Shown here one piece after another: positions 1 to 6,192 of a stretch of 9,617 nucleotides of DNA. The stretch is taken from assembly GCA_021810985.1 (NCBI GenBank), contig JAJZQA010000067.1, forward strand, positions 1-9,617, given 5' to 3'. This stretch comes from Deltaproteobacteria bacterium (GTDB lineage Bacteria > Desulfobacterota > Desulfuromonadia > Geobacterales > Geobacteraceae). Under the pieces are notes generated by a model that was not told the DNA's origin, ran no database searches, and saw only the letters and a list, made by a program, of their open reading frames with translations. Position numbers and translations under genes: made by a program. Within the stretch, counting starts at the first letter, position 1. Every line of letters begins with the position of its first letter.

Positions 1-2022
1 CCGCTGAGCCTCCTCGGAAAGCTTTCCTCCCGCCAGCAGGATACAGCGGGAAAGCTCGTGCCCCCTCCCCACCCGGCCACGCAATTGATGAAGCTGAGAC
101 AGACCGAAACGCTCGGCGTGTTCCACGACCATGACCGTTGCATTCGGCACATCAATGCCGACCTCGATGACTGTGGTTGCCACCAGAATGTCGATTTCCC
201 GCGCCTTGAAGGAGTGCATGATCGCCTCCTTCTCCTCCGGCTTGAGCCGGCCATGCAGCAATCCGATACGTAGTTCCGGAAAAATATCGGCCGCCAGATG
301 TTCCGCCACCTGGGTTGCCGCCTTGAGCTCCGATTTTTCCGACTCCTCCACTAAGGGGCAGATCAGATAAGCCTGCCGGCCCGCACGTACCTCTTCCCCG
401 ATCAGCCGGTAGACCTGCGCTCTCTGCGACTCGAAACAAACCTTGGTTGTCACCGGCGTTCGCCCCGGGGGAAGCTCGTCGATAACCGACAGGGAAAGAT
501 CGCCGAAGACCGTCATGGCCAGGGAGCGGGGAATCGGCGTAGCCGTCATCACCAGGATGTGGGGATTGACACCCTTTTTTTTCAGGACCCCGCGCTGGAG
601 AACACCGAAACGATGCTGTTCATCGATAATCCCGAGGCCGAGGCGTTTGAACTCAACCTTAGCCTGGATCACCGCCTGGGTCCCGACGACAATCTGCACT
701 TCGCCAGTTTCGATCGCCGCCAGCGTCGCAGCCCGCGCCTTGCCCCTGATACCGGAACTGAGGAGACAGACCTTGATCCCCAACTGCTCGCAGAGCTGGT
801 GGATATTCAGGTAGTGCTGCTCCGCAAGCAATTCCGTGGGAGCCATAATGGCCGTCTGACAGTCATTCTCCACCGCAAGCAAGGCGGTTAGCAGCGCAAC
901 AACCGTTTTGCCGCTGCCCACATCGCCCTGCACGAGCCGATACATGGGACCGGGAGCCGTCATATCTTCCTTGATTTCGGAGAGAACCCTCTTCTGTGCG
1001 GCGGTAAGGGCATACGGAAGCAGCTTGAGCAGGGGGCGAGTATAGTGGTGTGTGACGGTGAAGGGGATACCTTCCTCAAGGGAAGTTCCCTGCTTCTTCA
1101 TGGCGAGACCGAGCTGCAGAAAAAAGAGCTCATCAAAAACCAGCGTCCGGTGAGCCTGCGTGGCATGATTGTTCAGTTCGGCCAGATCGGCGGCGTTCCC
1201 GGGAAAATGAACTTCTTGAAAGGCCGCGGCGACCGGCAGCAGCGAATGCCGTCGCGCAATCGCCGCGGGCACAGGGGTAGTTATCGACGAGGAGTAGGTA
1301 TTTACCACCTCTTTGAGTACCTTGCGCAGGGATTTTTGATGAAGCCCCTCGGTGAGTGGGTAGAACGGCACGGTCCGGCCGAAGTTTACCGGGTCCCCAG
1401 CCACCAGCGCGGCAACGTCGTCACCGGCCTTGAGCCATTCCACTTCCGGATGGTGGATTTCCCGCCGCGAGCCAAACAATACGACTTCTCCGGTAAAAAT
1501 CCCGCGTTTACCCGGTTGCCAGAGGCCTTGCATGTAGCGGGGGTTGCACTGGAACCATTTCAGAACCAGGCTTCCGCTGTCATCGCCGACCAGCGCCTCA
1601 AAAAACCTGCGCCCCCCTTTGCTCGAAACGGAATCCGCGGATTTCACCTCAGCGAAAAACACCTCCACGCAGCCGGGACGAAGTTCCGCGATCCGGCGAA
1701 GTCTTCTGCGGTCCTCGTAGCGATTCGGCAGAAGGTACAGGGCATCTTCCACGGTGTGGATCCCTTTTCGCGCGAGCAGTTCCGCCATCCTGGGACCAAC
1801 ACCCTTGATGAAGCGCATGGAGGTTTCCAGGTTCTTGCGACGGATCGCGTCCCTGAGACGCTCCGTCATGCCCTGCCCGGATGCTGCTGGCGGGCGGGAC
1901 AAAACAGCACGTTGACCGTCCATCTCGATCAGGACGGAATCGCCGCTCGCGAGTCCAAGTCCTTCCAGGATATCCTCGGGTAGCGTCAACTTTCCGTTGT
2001 CGGCAATTTTCACCACTGGCAT
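1..2022 (-). CDS. recG: ATP-dependent DNA helicase RecG, with extra N-terminal AbrB-like domain (3' end missing)
   Basis: Superfamily 2 helicase that remodels stalled replication forks and Holliday junctions. The frame is open for 674 codons from ATG 2022-2020 to the window edge; E. coli RecG has 693 residues, so with the N-terminal extension roughly 100 C-terminal residues are probably missing. Visible motifs: a wedge-domain start with FIKGVGPRMAELLARKGI (71-88) and LPNRYEDRR; Walker A GDVGSGKT (366-373); motif Ia APTELLAEQH (394-403); Walker B variant DEQHRFG (467-473), typical of RecG; motif III MTATPIPR (from 492); motif VI QLRGRVGRG (646-654). Residues 3-44 precede the usual RecG start and read as an AbrB/SpoVT-type swapped hairpin (NGKLTLPEDILEGLGL, then GDSVLIEMDG). 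An in-frame TGA lies 12 bases before the ATG, so no longer start exists, and GAGGA sits 9 bases upstream as ribosome binding site. It is the last visible gene of the leftward cluster, 62 bases after the peptidase gene. Confidence 0.96.
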   Translation of the reverse strand, partial: MPVVKIADNGKLTLPEDILEGLGLASGDSVLIEMDGQRAVLSRPPAASGQGMTERLRDAIRRKNLETSMRFIKGVGPRMAELLARKGIHTVEDALYLLPNRYEDRRRLRRIAELRPGCVEVFFAEVKSADSVSSKGGRRFFEALVGDDSGSLVLKWFQCNPRYMQGLWQPGKRGIFTGEVVLFGSRREIHHPEVEWLKAGDDVAALVAGDPVNFGRTVPFYPLTEGLHQKSLRKVLKEVVNTYSSSITTPVPAAIARRHSLLPVAAAFQEVHFPGNAADLAELNNHATQAHRTLVFDELFFLQLGLAMKKQGTSLEEGIPFTVTHHYTRPLLKLLPYALTAAQKRVLSEIKEDMTAPGPMYRLVQGDVGSGKTVVALLTALLAVENDCQTAIMAPTELLAEQHYLNIHQLCEQLGIKVCLLSSGIRGKARAATLAAIETGEVQIVVGTQAVIQAKVEFKRLGLGIIDEQHRFGVLQRGVLKKKGVNPHILVMTATPIPRSLAMTVFGDLSLSVIDELPPGRTPVTTKVCFESQRAQVYRLIGEEVRAGRQAYLICPLVEESEKSELKAATQVAEHLAADIFPELRIGLLHGRLKPEEKEAIMHSFKAREIDILVATTVIEVGIDVPNATVMVVEHAERFGLSQLHQLRGRVGRGHELSRCILLAGGKLSEEAQR

Positions 2023-2084
2023 CTGCGGACGTCCTCATCCGGCATACTATTGAATGTAATTCGCGAAGCCGGCTATCCGCGGAA

Positions 2085-2666
2085 TCAGCCCTGAATCTGC
2101 ATCTTTGGCGCCGGATATCTTCTCCCGACAATTGTCTGGTATTTGACGCGAAGAGCGTCCATGTCACCTTCAAGGAATTCAAGACTTTCGCCTGTTTTTT
2201 CCCCCTGCAGGTAGCCGTCCACCAGGCACTCCATCATCTTATTGTAGCGCTTGCGGGAACTGCCATGGGCAAAGTTCCGGCCCGGGAAACGCCGGATATC
2301 GCCGTCAAAATCGGGAGAAATATGATAGAGCTCGTGAAAAACCGTGACCAGTTTCTCGCGCAAGGAGAGATTGAAAAAACGAGGGACGAGAAAATAAATG
2401 ATGTAGAGAATTTCATTGTTTTTGTGGGTCACGGCCGGCATCGTGCAGGTAAAGACCCGCCGGGCCCGCCTCACTTCACGGCTGCGGGAACCACCCGGAA
2501 AGCGGAGCGGGTGAATCTTTGCATAGGTGCCGTGGACACCGCCGCCGCGGGTGGAGGAAACACAGAGAAGAACCTTTTCCGGATCGATGTGGCTGAAGGC
2601 TCCAACTTGGCAGACGATATTCGAAACCAACCCTTCAAGGGCCCTGGTAAGATTCAGCGTGCTCAC
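2085..2666 (-). CDS. Putative HExxH zinc metallopeptidase
   Basis: A 193-residue protein of unknown substrate. The central motif FHELYH (H111, E112, H115) is the zinc-binding and catalytic signature of gluzincin/metzincin-like peptidases. It is followed by SPDFDGDIRRF and then NFAHG, where H134 could be a third metal ligand; that assignment is inference. There is no signal peptide or membrane segment: the hydrophobic stretch around 87-98 is short and precedes the motif helix, so the product is probably cytoplasmic. Start is GTG at 2666-2664, whose GTGA overlaps the TGA of the upstream cytochrome gene by 4 bases, which suggests translational coupling. No strong Shine-Dalgarno is seen, in line with re-initiation. 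I recognise the metallopeptidase signature but not a named gene. A real gene is well supported; peptidase activity is inferred from the motif alone. Confidence 0.8.
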   Translation of the reverse strand: MSTLNLTRALEGLVSNIVCQVGAFSHIDPEKVLLCVSSTRGGGVHGTYAKIHPLRFPGGSRSREVRRARRVFTCTMPAVTHKNNEILYIIYFLVPRFFNLSLREKLVTVFHELYHISPDFDGDIRRFPGRNFAHGSSRKRYNKMMECLVDGYLQGEKTGESLEFLEGDMDALRVKYQTIVGRRYPAPKMQIQG

Positions 2667-2938
2667 GGGGCGATCTGTTTCATCTTATGGCAGAAAAGGC
2701 AGCGATTTTTCGGAGGATGCCCCTTTGGCAAGGGCTGCAGTGCGTCATTATGGCAGGCATCACAGCCCTTTTCCGTTTCACTCTTGCTGCCGGTTTTCTT
2801 GAAAATCTCATACGCAGGCCGGTGGGACTCGTCAAAAGGAACCTTTTTGGTCGTTTCCTCTCCCGAAATCAGGATAATCACGACAAGGACCGCGACCACC
2901 AGGGCTATAAACATCCAGTCTTTAGAGCTGATTTTCAT
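2663..2938 (-). CDS. Membrane-anchored dihaem c-type cytochrome, 91 aa
   Basis: Small electron-transfer protein. Residues 9-25 form one hydrophobic helix after a short basic N-terminus (MKISSKDW), with no obvious signal-peptidase site, so it is probably an uncleaved anchor with the rest in the periplasm. Two c-type haem attachment sites are present: CDACH (59-63) and CLFCH (80-84). H39 (ESHRP) and H74 (KGHPP) are candidates for the distal axial ligands, giving bis-histidine low-potential haems; this ligation is inference. Haem insertion would need the cytochrome c maturation machinery encoded elsewhere. Start ATG 2938-2936 has a purine-rich GGGAGA about 7 bases upstream. Its stop overlaps the start of the metallopeptidase gene (GTGA). 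It lies 79 bases after the activase gene with a stem-loop in between, so it may be co-transcribed with or separately expressed from the iron-sulfur genes. Confidence 0.88.
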   Translation of the reverse strand: MKISSKDWMFIALVVAVLVVIILISGEETTKKVPFDESHRPAYEIFKKTGSKSETEKGCDACHNDALQPLPKGHPPKNRCLFCHKMKQIAP

Positions 2939-2978
2939 TGCGATATCTCCCTGGGAGCCTGCCGGACTCTAAGCACAC

Positions 2979-3014
2979 TCCGTGGTAATTCCAAGGTTGA
3001 TGGAACTCCACGGA
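2979..3014 (-). promoter_or_regulatory. Stem-loop between activase and cytochrome genes
   Basis: The outer stem is 7 perfect base pairs (TCCGTGG at 2979-2985 with CCACGGA at 3008-3014). After a small internal loop comes a 5-bp inner stem (TTCCA 2989-2993 with TGGAA 3001-3005) closing a 7-base loop. It starts a few bases after the activase TAA and ends about 40 bases before the cytochrome ATG. No run of T follows on either strand, so a classical intrinsic terminator is unlikely. It could be an RNA processing or stability element separating the two halves of the cluster, or a Rho-associated or attenuating structure. The pairing is read directly; the role is inference. Confidence 0.6.
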
Positions 3015-3017
3015 ATC

Positions 3018-3779
3018 TTATCCCATCACTGCACAGCCTATTGCTCCGTTATGTTGCGGACTATCCGGAACAATAACGGAAAAACCTTCAATTTCAAGCA
3101 GTTTGACCAGAGCACGATCAAGAGCCACGCCACCGGTCAGGACAATGGTATCGGACGGAAAACGCTTGAGCATCGGGATGACCCGTTTAACCAGGGTCTG
3201 GTTAACCCCGGCACAGAGACGGGCCACCGGATGGCCGCGCAGAATCTGGCCGATCAGTTCCGACTCACCGAAAATTCCGCAGGTGGCATCCAGCCGCACA
3301 GGTTCATCCCAATGCGAAGAAAGCTCGCTCAGATCTACCTCCAGAATAGCCGCCATATTTTCCAGGTAACGGCCGCTGCTGGCGGCGCATTTGTCGTTCA
3401 TGACAAAGTCCTGCAGTCTGCCGTTGCGCACCAGGGCAACTTTGGTGTCTTGGCCGCCCATGTCCAGCAGCGTGAAATCCCGCAGTCCGGTCTGAAAAAG
3501 CGCACCGGCAACATGCGCCCTGATCTCGGAGACGATCCTGACACCTTTCAGGTTCAGGGTATTGCGGCCATAACCGGTCGCCACAATGGCAGCAGCTGCC
3601 AACTCAGAGGCAGAAAAGAATCCGGTTCCGGCCAGATCGAAGGTCAGGTCATCCCCGTCCATCCGTCCGAAGCGCTTGTAAAAAGACAGCGTATCAAAAC
3701 TCTCCAGGCGCGCAACCTTCTCATTCCGCACGAGGGCGAATTTCACTTTCCGGCTGCCAAGATCGATACCGATCCTCAT
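3018..3779 (-). CDS. 2-hydroxyacyl-CoA dehydratase activase-type ATPase (HgdC/YjiL family, BadF/BadG/BcrA/BcrD superfamily)
   Basis: A 253-residue activator of the ASKHA (actin/Hsp70-like) fold. In this family a homodimer holds one [4Fe-4S] cluster and uses ATP to inject a low-potential electron into a partner iron-sulfur enzyme. The length matches the family (about 255-270). Visible parts: phosphate-1 loop GIDLGSRKVK (4-13); ATGYGR (67-72); phosphate-2 loop LDMGGQDTKV (105-114); cluster cysteine C131 in NDKCAASSGRYLE, equivalent to the conserved CAAGTGRFLE; second cluster cysteine C167 in CGIFGESELI; adenosine motif LTGGVA (214-219). Both cysteines are conserved, so the cluster should form. 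ATG 3779-3777 overlaps the dehydratase stop (ATGA), and GGGAGAG precedes it, so the two products are probably made in proportion. The partner is almost certainly the dehydratase-like protein just upstream. Confidence 0.93.
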   Translation of the reverse strand: MRIGIDLGSRKVKFALVRNEKVARLESFDTLSFYKRFGRMDGDDLTFDLAGTGFFSASELAAAAIVATGYGRNTLNLKGVRIVSEIRAHVAGALFQTGLRDFTLLDMGGQDTKVALVRNGRLQDFVMNDKCAASSGRYLENMAAILEVDLSELSSHWDEPVRLDATCGIFGESELIGQILRGHPVARLCAGVNQTLVKRVIPMLKRFPSDTIVLTGGVALDRALVKLLEIEGFSVIVPDSPQHNGAIGCAVMG

Positions 3780-4759
3780 TGTTGCTCTCCCAGTAACTCA
3801 AGAAAACTTTCGATGCGGATTTTCGTCCGGGCATCCAGTGGTCCGGGCTTGTCACCCTCCAGGGTGAGAATCGGCAGGGAAAGCTGCTGACGAACCACCA
3901 TGTCTTCAATCTGCCGGAAACAGAATGACTGGACGTAATGGATCACGCCATTGACCTGTCTTTTTTTGAGCTCCTGCTTGATATCCGCCAACCGGTAAAA
4001 AATATCATAGGGATAGGTATAGGCCCGGTAGCGTTCCACCAGATCGGGAATCCCGTACGGCATGGAAAATTGCCGCTGCGTCTCATTGAAAACTACACGT
4101 GCGCCATGGGATTCGAGAAAGGGATAGAGGTCGTCGATAATGGGAGGAACCCCGACATACGCCAGGCGGATGCTGTCCCGATAGGGAGTACGGCCGGCTA
4201 TTTCAGCGAGGAAACCGTCAACCTCCGCTTCGAAATTTTTCGTTGAGCCGTTCATATCCGAGGATGCCACCTGGAAATAGTGATTTTCCGCTCCCGAGAC
4301 AAGTCCATCATCCCAGGTCAGGCGGTCAATCTCCGCTATTTTTCGCCGGACGGACTCCAGACTGTCACTGGCGCGATTCACCTCATCCCAGCCAACAGCG
4401 AAGTGTGCCATCATCCTCTCAATTTCCTCACGGAGTGCCCGGGGATTCCGATCATGGGGATAGGCAAAAGGGATAGTCGTGATGCCATGCAGGGAGAGAA
4501 CCTCCATGAGCGCACGGGTATTGCTGCAATCTCCCTCGGTGACCGCCACGAGTTCGAGGATGCCGCCCTCGATCACGGCGCCATAGATACCCTTGATCCA
4601 ACCGCAGATGTTGCGGGGAAATCCCTGCGCCTCTGCGGCTTCGATAAGCTCAAGGCTCCTGCCGCCGGTTATGAAAAGGTTATTCAGATCGACAGGGATT
4701 CTCTCTGCCGCAAGGAGTATTTCCAGGGGAATGGTTGTTGTAAATCCGGTTCTGTTCAC
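3776..4759 (-). CDS. 2-hydroxyacyl-CoA dehydratase-like protein (HgdB/YjiM family), single subunit
   Basis: A 327-residue protein of the 2-hydroxyacyl-CoA dehydratase D-component family. Characterised members use a [4Fe-4S] cluster reduced by an activase to make ketyl radicals from (R)-2-hydroxyacyl-CoA, or belong to the double-cubane or benzoyl-CoA-reductase branches. It has exactly three cysteines: C52 (NICGWIKG), C78 (TEGDCSN) and C280 (VQSFCFRQIED), placed like the three ligands of a single cubane. Other family-like parts are YVGVPPIIDDLYPFLE (201-216) and the C-terminal LTLEGDKPGPLDARTKIRIESF (split here as LTLEGDKPG then RTKIRIESF), where E301 and D303 lie near the usual LE.D. motif. 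It is shorter than typical subunits (about 370-420). GTG 4759-4757 is the start: the preceding gene's TAG is in the same frame 6 bases upstream, and TAGGA serves as a closely spaced binding site. No HgdA-like second subunit is adjacent, so it may be homodimeric like YjiM; the substrate is unknown. Confidence 0.88.
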   Translation of the reverse strand: MNRTGFTTTIPLEILLAAERIPVDLNNLFITGGRSLELIEAAEAQGFPRNICGWIKGIYGAVIEGGILELVAVTEGDCSNTRALMEVLSLHGITTIPFAYPHDRNPRALREEIERMMAHFAVGWDEVNRASDSLESVRRKIAEIDRLTWDDGLVSGAENHYFQVASSDMNGSTKNFEAEVDGFLAEIAGRTPYRDSIRLAYVGVPPIIDDLYPFLESHGARVVFNETQRQFSMPYGIPDLVERYRAYTYPYDIFYRLADIKQELKKRQVNGVIHYVQSFCFRQIEDMVVRQQLSLPILTLEGDKPGPLDARTKIRIESFLELLGEQQ

Positions 4760-4765
4760 GCGGTC

Positions 4766-5104
4766 CTATTCGGTCTTGACAAAATTGAAATAAAGAAGCA
4801 CTCCGCCGATCAGTAAACCGCCAAAGACAAACGGAAGAGTTGAAGAAAGGTTGAGTTCCTCTCCCGCGGGCGGAAAGGCGAAACGTACCAGCAACATGAT
4901 GGAGATTACGGAAAAGAGTCCGAGCAGGACAAACTTCGAGCGTTTAATGACCGCATAGAAAAATATGACCAGGAACGCGCCGATCAGCCAGGGATTTTCC
5001 ATGGCACTCTTCACGGTGATCTGCTGTAAGAACTTGATGACATTTTCCGTTTCAAAAGGAGAGAGTGTTTCTTTCGTTTTCGCAATCAATTCCTGCTTTC
5101 CCAT
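4766..5104 (-). CDS. Small three-helix integral membrane protein, function unknown
   Basis: A 112-residue protein I do not recognise. Residues 1-36 are amphipathic and charged (ETLSPFETENVIKFLQQI); three hydrophobic stretches follow at about 38-54, 57-75 and 89-108, with a short basic loop (KRSK) between the first two and an acidic loop (GEELN) between the second and third. It contains no cysteine or other cofactor motif; the only histidine-free, cysteine-free composition argues against a redox role of its own. The start ATG 5104-5102 has an excellent AGGAGG 7 bases upstream. It is the first gene of the leftward cluster, ending 6 bases before the dehydratase-like gene, so it could serve as a membrane anchor or docking partner of that enzyme. 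That link rests on position alone. Confidence 0.8.
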   Translation of the reverse strand: MGKQELIAKTKETLSPFETENVIKFLQQITVKSAMENPWLIGAFLVIFFYAVIKRSKFVLLGLFSVISIMLLVRFAFPPAGEELNLSSTLPFVFGGLLIGGVLLYFNFVKTE

Positions 5105-5111
5105 TTCACAT

Positions 5112-5117
5112 CCTCCT
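5112..5117 (-). promoter_or_regulatory. Strong ribosome binding site (AGGAGG) of the three-helix membrane protein
   Basis: A full AGGAGG on the minus strand, 7 bases before ATG 5104. It fixes the start of the first leftward gene and is the strongest translation signal in that cluster; the following genes rely on short spacing or overlaps. Confidence 0.75.
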
Positions 5118-5127
5118 ACGGATAATC

Positions 5128-5157
5128 TTTATACCAATAGCAAATTTCAGCCTGCAA
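5128..5157 (-). promoter_or_regulatory. Possible sigma-70-type promoter of the leftward cluster
   Basis: On the minus strand TTGCAG (5157-5152) and TATAAA (5133-5128) are separated by 18 bases, about 24 bases upstream of the first gene's ATG. The transcript leader would be about 15-20 bases and would just contain the AGGAGG. The boxes match the consensus only moderately and the region is AT-rich, so this is tentative. Confidence 0.35.
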
Positions 5158-5223
5158 TTAAAGGATAATATTGCCAATAAACCGGCTTGCGGAGAATGGA
5201 GAGCTCCCGGGACGACAATAGCC

Positions 5224-5252
5224 TTGACAAAAGCGCTAAATACATATTAAAT
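5224..5252 (+). promoter_or_regulatory. Possible sigma-70-type promoter of the murI operon
   Basis: A perfect -35 hexamer TTGACA (5224-5229) is followed by AT-rich sequence with two candidate -10 boxes: TATTAA (5245-5250, 15-base spacing) or TTAAAT (5247-5252, 17-base spacing). Neither -10 is ideal. The leader to murI would be about 110 bases. The left arm of the inverted repeat at 5232-5268 lies between the -35 and -10, where a bound repressor would block polymerase. Confidence 0.45.
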
Positions 5253-5268
5253 TTACTGATTTAGCGCT
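5232..5268. repeat. Perfect 10-base inverted repeat, probable operator
   Basis: AGCGCTAAAT (5232-5241) and its exact reverse complement ATTTAGCGCT (5259-5268) flank a 17-base AT-rich spacer. Each arm contains the self-complementary hexamer AGCGCT, and arm centres are 27 bases apart, so each arm could be a half-site or a separate site for a dimeric regulator. It lies in the divergent intergenic region, overlapping the promoter-like TTGACA element. It is not the CIRCE element (TTAGCACTC-N9-GAGTGCTAA). No poly-T tract follows, so a terminator is not indicated. Confidence 0.65.
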
Positions 5269-5370
5269 GAAATACTTTCAGTTGATTCAAGCACTTTCCT
5301 CCCCTGAAGCCTGACGTGAGTTCACTTCCGGAACAATGGGATAGTCACCGGCAATAAAGGTCTGAAAAAC

Positions 5371-6192
5371 GTGTCCTGGAAAGCAATCGGCATATTCGAC
5401 TCTGGTGTGGGCGGACTTACCGTCCTCAAGGAAATAATCAAATCCTTACCTCAGGAAGACACACTCTACCTGGGTGACACCGCACGGGTTCCCTATGGAA
5501 CCAAGTCCCCGGAAACAGTAACCCGCTACTCCATGGAAATTACGACATTCCTGGTCCAGCGGGATATCAAATTACTAGTTGCGGCCTGCAATACCGTCTC
5601 CGCCGTCTCCCTCGAAGCTTTGAAAAAGAAGTTTTCCCTGCCGATTGTCGGTGTCATAGAGCCGGGAGCCCGGCGGGCCGCTGCCGTTACGAAAACTGGA
5701 AAAGTTGGTGTCATCGGCACCGAGGGGACCATCCGCAGCAGTGCCTACACAAAAGCAATTAAAAGAATTAACCCTGAAATCGAGGTCGTGACCCGGGCCT
5801 GCCCGCTCTTCGTCCCGTTGGCGGAAGAGGGCTGGATTGACAACGAAATTGCCCGCCTCACCGCGGAGAAGTACCTGCGAGGTTTGAGAAACGAGGGGGT
5901 CGACACCCTGGTACTCGGCTGCACCCACTACCCGCTACTCAAAAATACTATTGCCTCGACAATGGGCGAAGGCGTACAGCTTGTCGATTCGGCCGCGGAA
6001 ACCGCCCGCACCGTTGCGGAAATCCTGCGGAACTCCGGACTGATCCGGCCGCCCGCGGAACGAGGCAACCACCACTACTTCGTAACAGACGTCCCGGCCG
6101 GTTTTCTCAAAGTCGGCAATCGTTTCCTCGGTGAAACATTGCATGATGTTCACCAGGTGGTACTCGAAAAAGAAGGATGTGCAGCACCATGA
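5371..6192 (+). CDS. murI: Glutamate racemase
   Basis: Converts L-glutamate to D-glutamate for peptidoglycan precursor synthesis in the cytoplasm, by a cofactor-independent two-base mechanism. The 273-residue length is normal. Family motifs: GIFDSGVGGLTVL (7-19) with D10 and S11; YLGDTARVPYG (33-43); first catalytic cysteine C73 in AACNTVSA; VIGTEGTIRSSAY (114-126); second catalytic cysteine C184 in LGCTHYPLL. All catalytic residues are present. The start is GTG 5371, preceded by AAAGG about 10 bases upstream; no better in-frame start is close by. It is the first gene of the rightward cluster, and its TGA overlaps the ATG of the GerMN gene (ATGA, 6189-6192). The divergent inverted repeat 100 bases upstream suggests regulated expression. 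Confidence 0.97.
   Translation: MSWKAIGIFDSGVGGLTVLKEIIKSLPQEDTLYLGDTARVPYGTKSPETVTRYSMEITTFLVQRDIKLLVAACNTVSAVSLEALKKKFSLPIVGVIEPGARRAAAVTKTGKVGVIGTEGTIRSSAYTKAIKRINPEIEVVTRACPLFVPLAEEGWIDNEIARLTAEKYLRGLRNEGVDTLVLGCTHYPLLKNTIASTMGEGVQLVDSAAETARTVAEILRNSGLIRPPAERGNHHYFVTDVPAGFLKVGNRFLGETLHDVHQVVLEKEGCAAP

Noticed and set aside
2023..2084. Short palindromes GGACGTCC and TTCGCGAA in the gap ahead of recG, considered as an AbrB-type autoregulatory site or terminator.
   Set aside because: Single 8-base palindromes are common by chance, there is no T-tract and no repeat of the motif.
1649..2182. A 177-codon minus-strand frame that spans the recG start and the end of the metallopeptidase gene.
   Set aside because: It is out of frame with both verified genes and has a shadow-like composition (arginine- and serine-rich with no motif).
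1045..2972. Long open frames on the plus strand (1045-1983 and 1881-2972) lying antisense to recG, the metallopeptidase and the cytochrome genes.
   Set aside because: The translations are low in recognisable motifs and rich in arginine, glycine and histidine, as expected of shadows of GC-rich genes; the minus-strand frames encode clear RecG, HExxH and CxxCH proteins.
2982..3890. A 302-codon plus-strand frame opposite the activase gene.
   Set aside because: It is antisense to a gene with complete family motifs including both cluster cysteines and the ATP-binding loops, and itself shows no domain.
5316..5335. GTGAGTTCAC and TTCCGGAA palindromic bits upstream of murI.
   Set aside because: The arms are only 4 bases each and they do not align with a promoter; too weak to annotate.
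5105..5370. Possible small ORFs, sigma-54 promoter or riboswitch in the divergent intergenic region.
   Set aside because: No start with binding site leads to a convincing peptide, no GG-N10-GC element with the right flanks was found, and no riboswitch core motif was recognised; only the inverted repeat and promoter-like boxes are reported.
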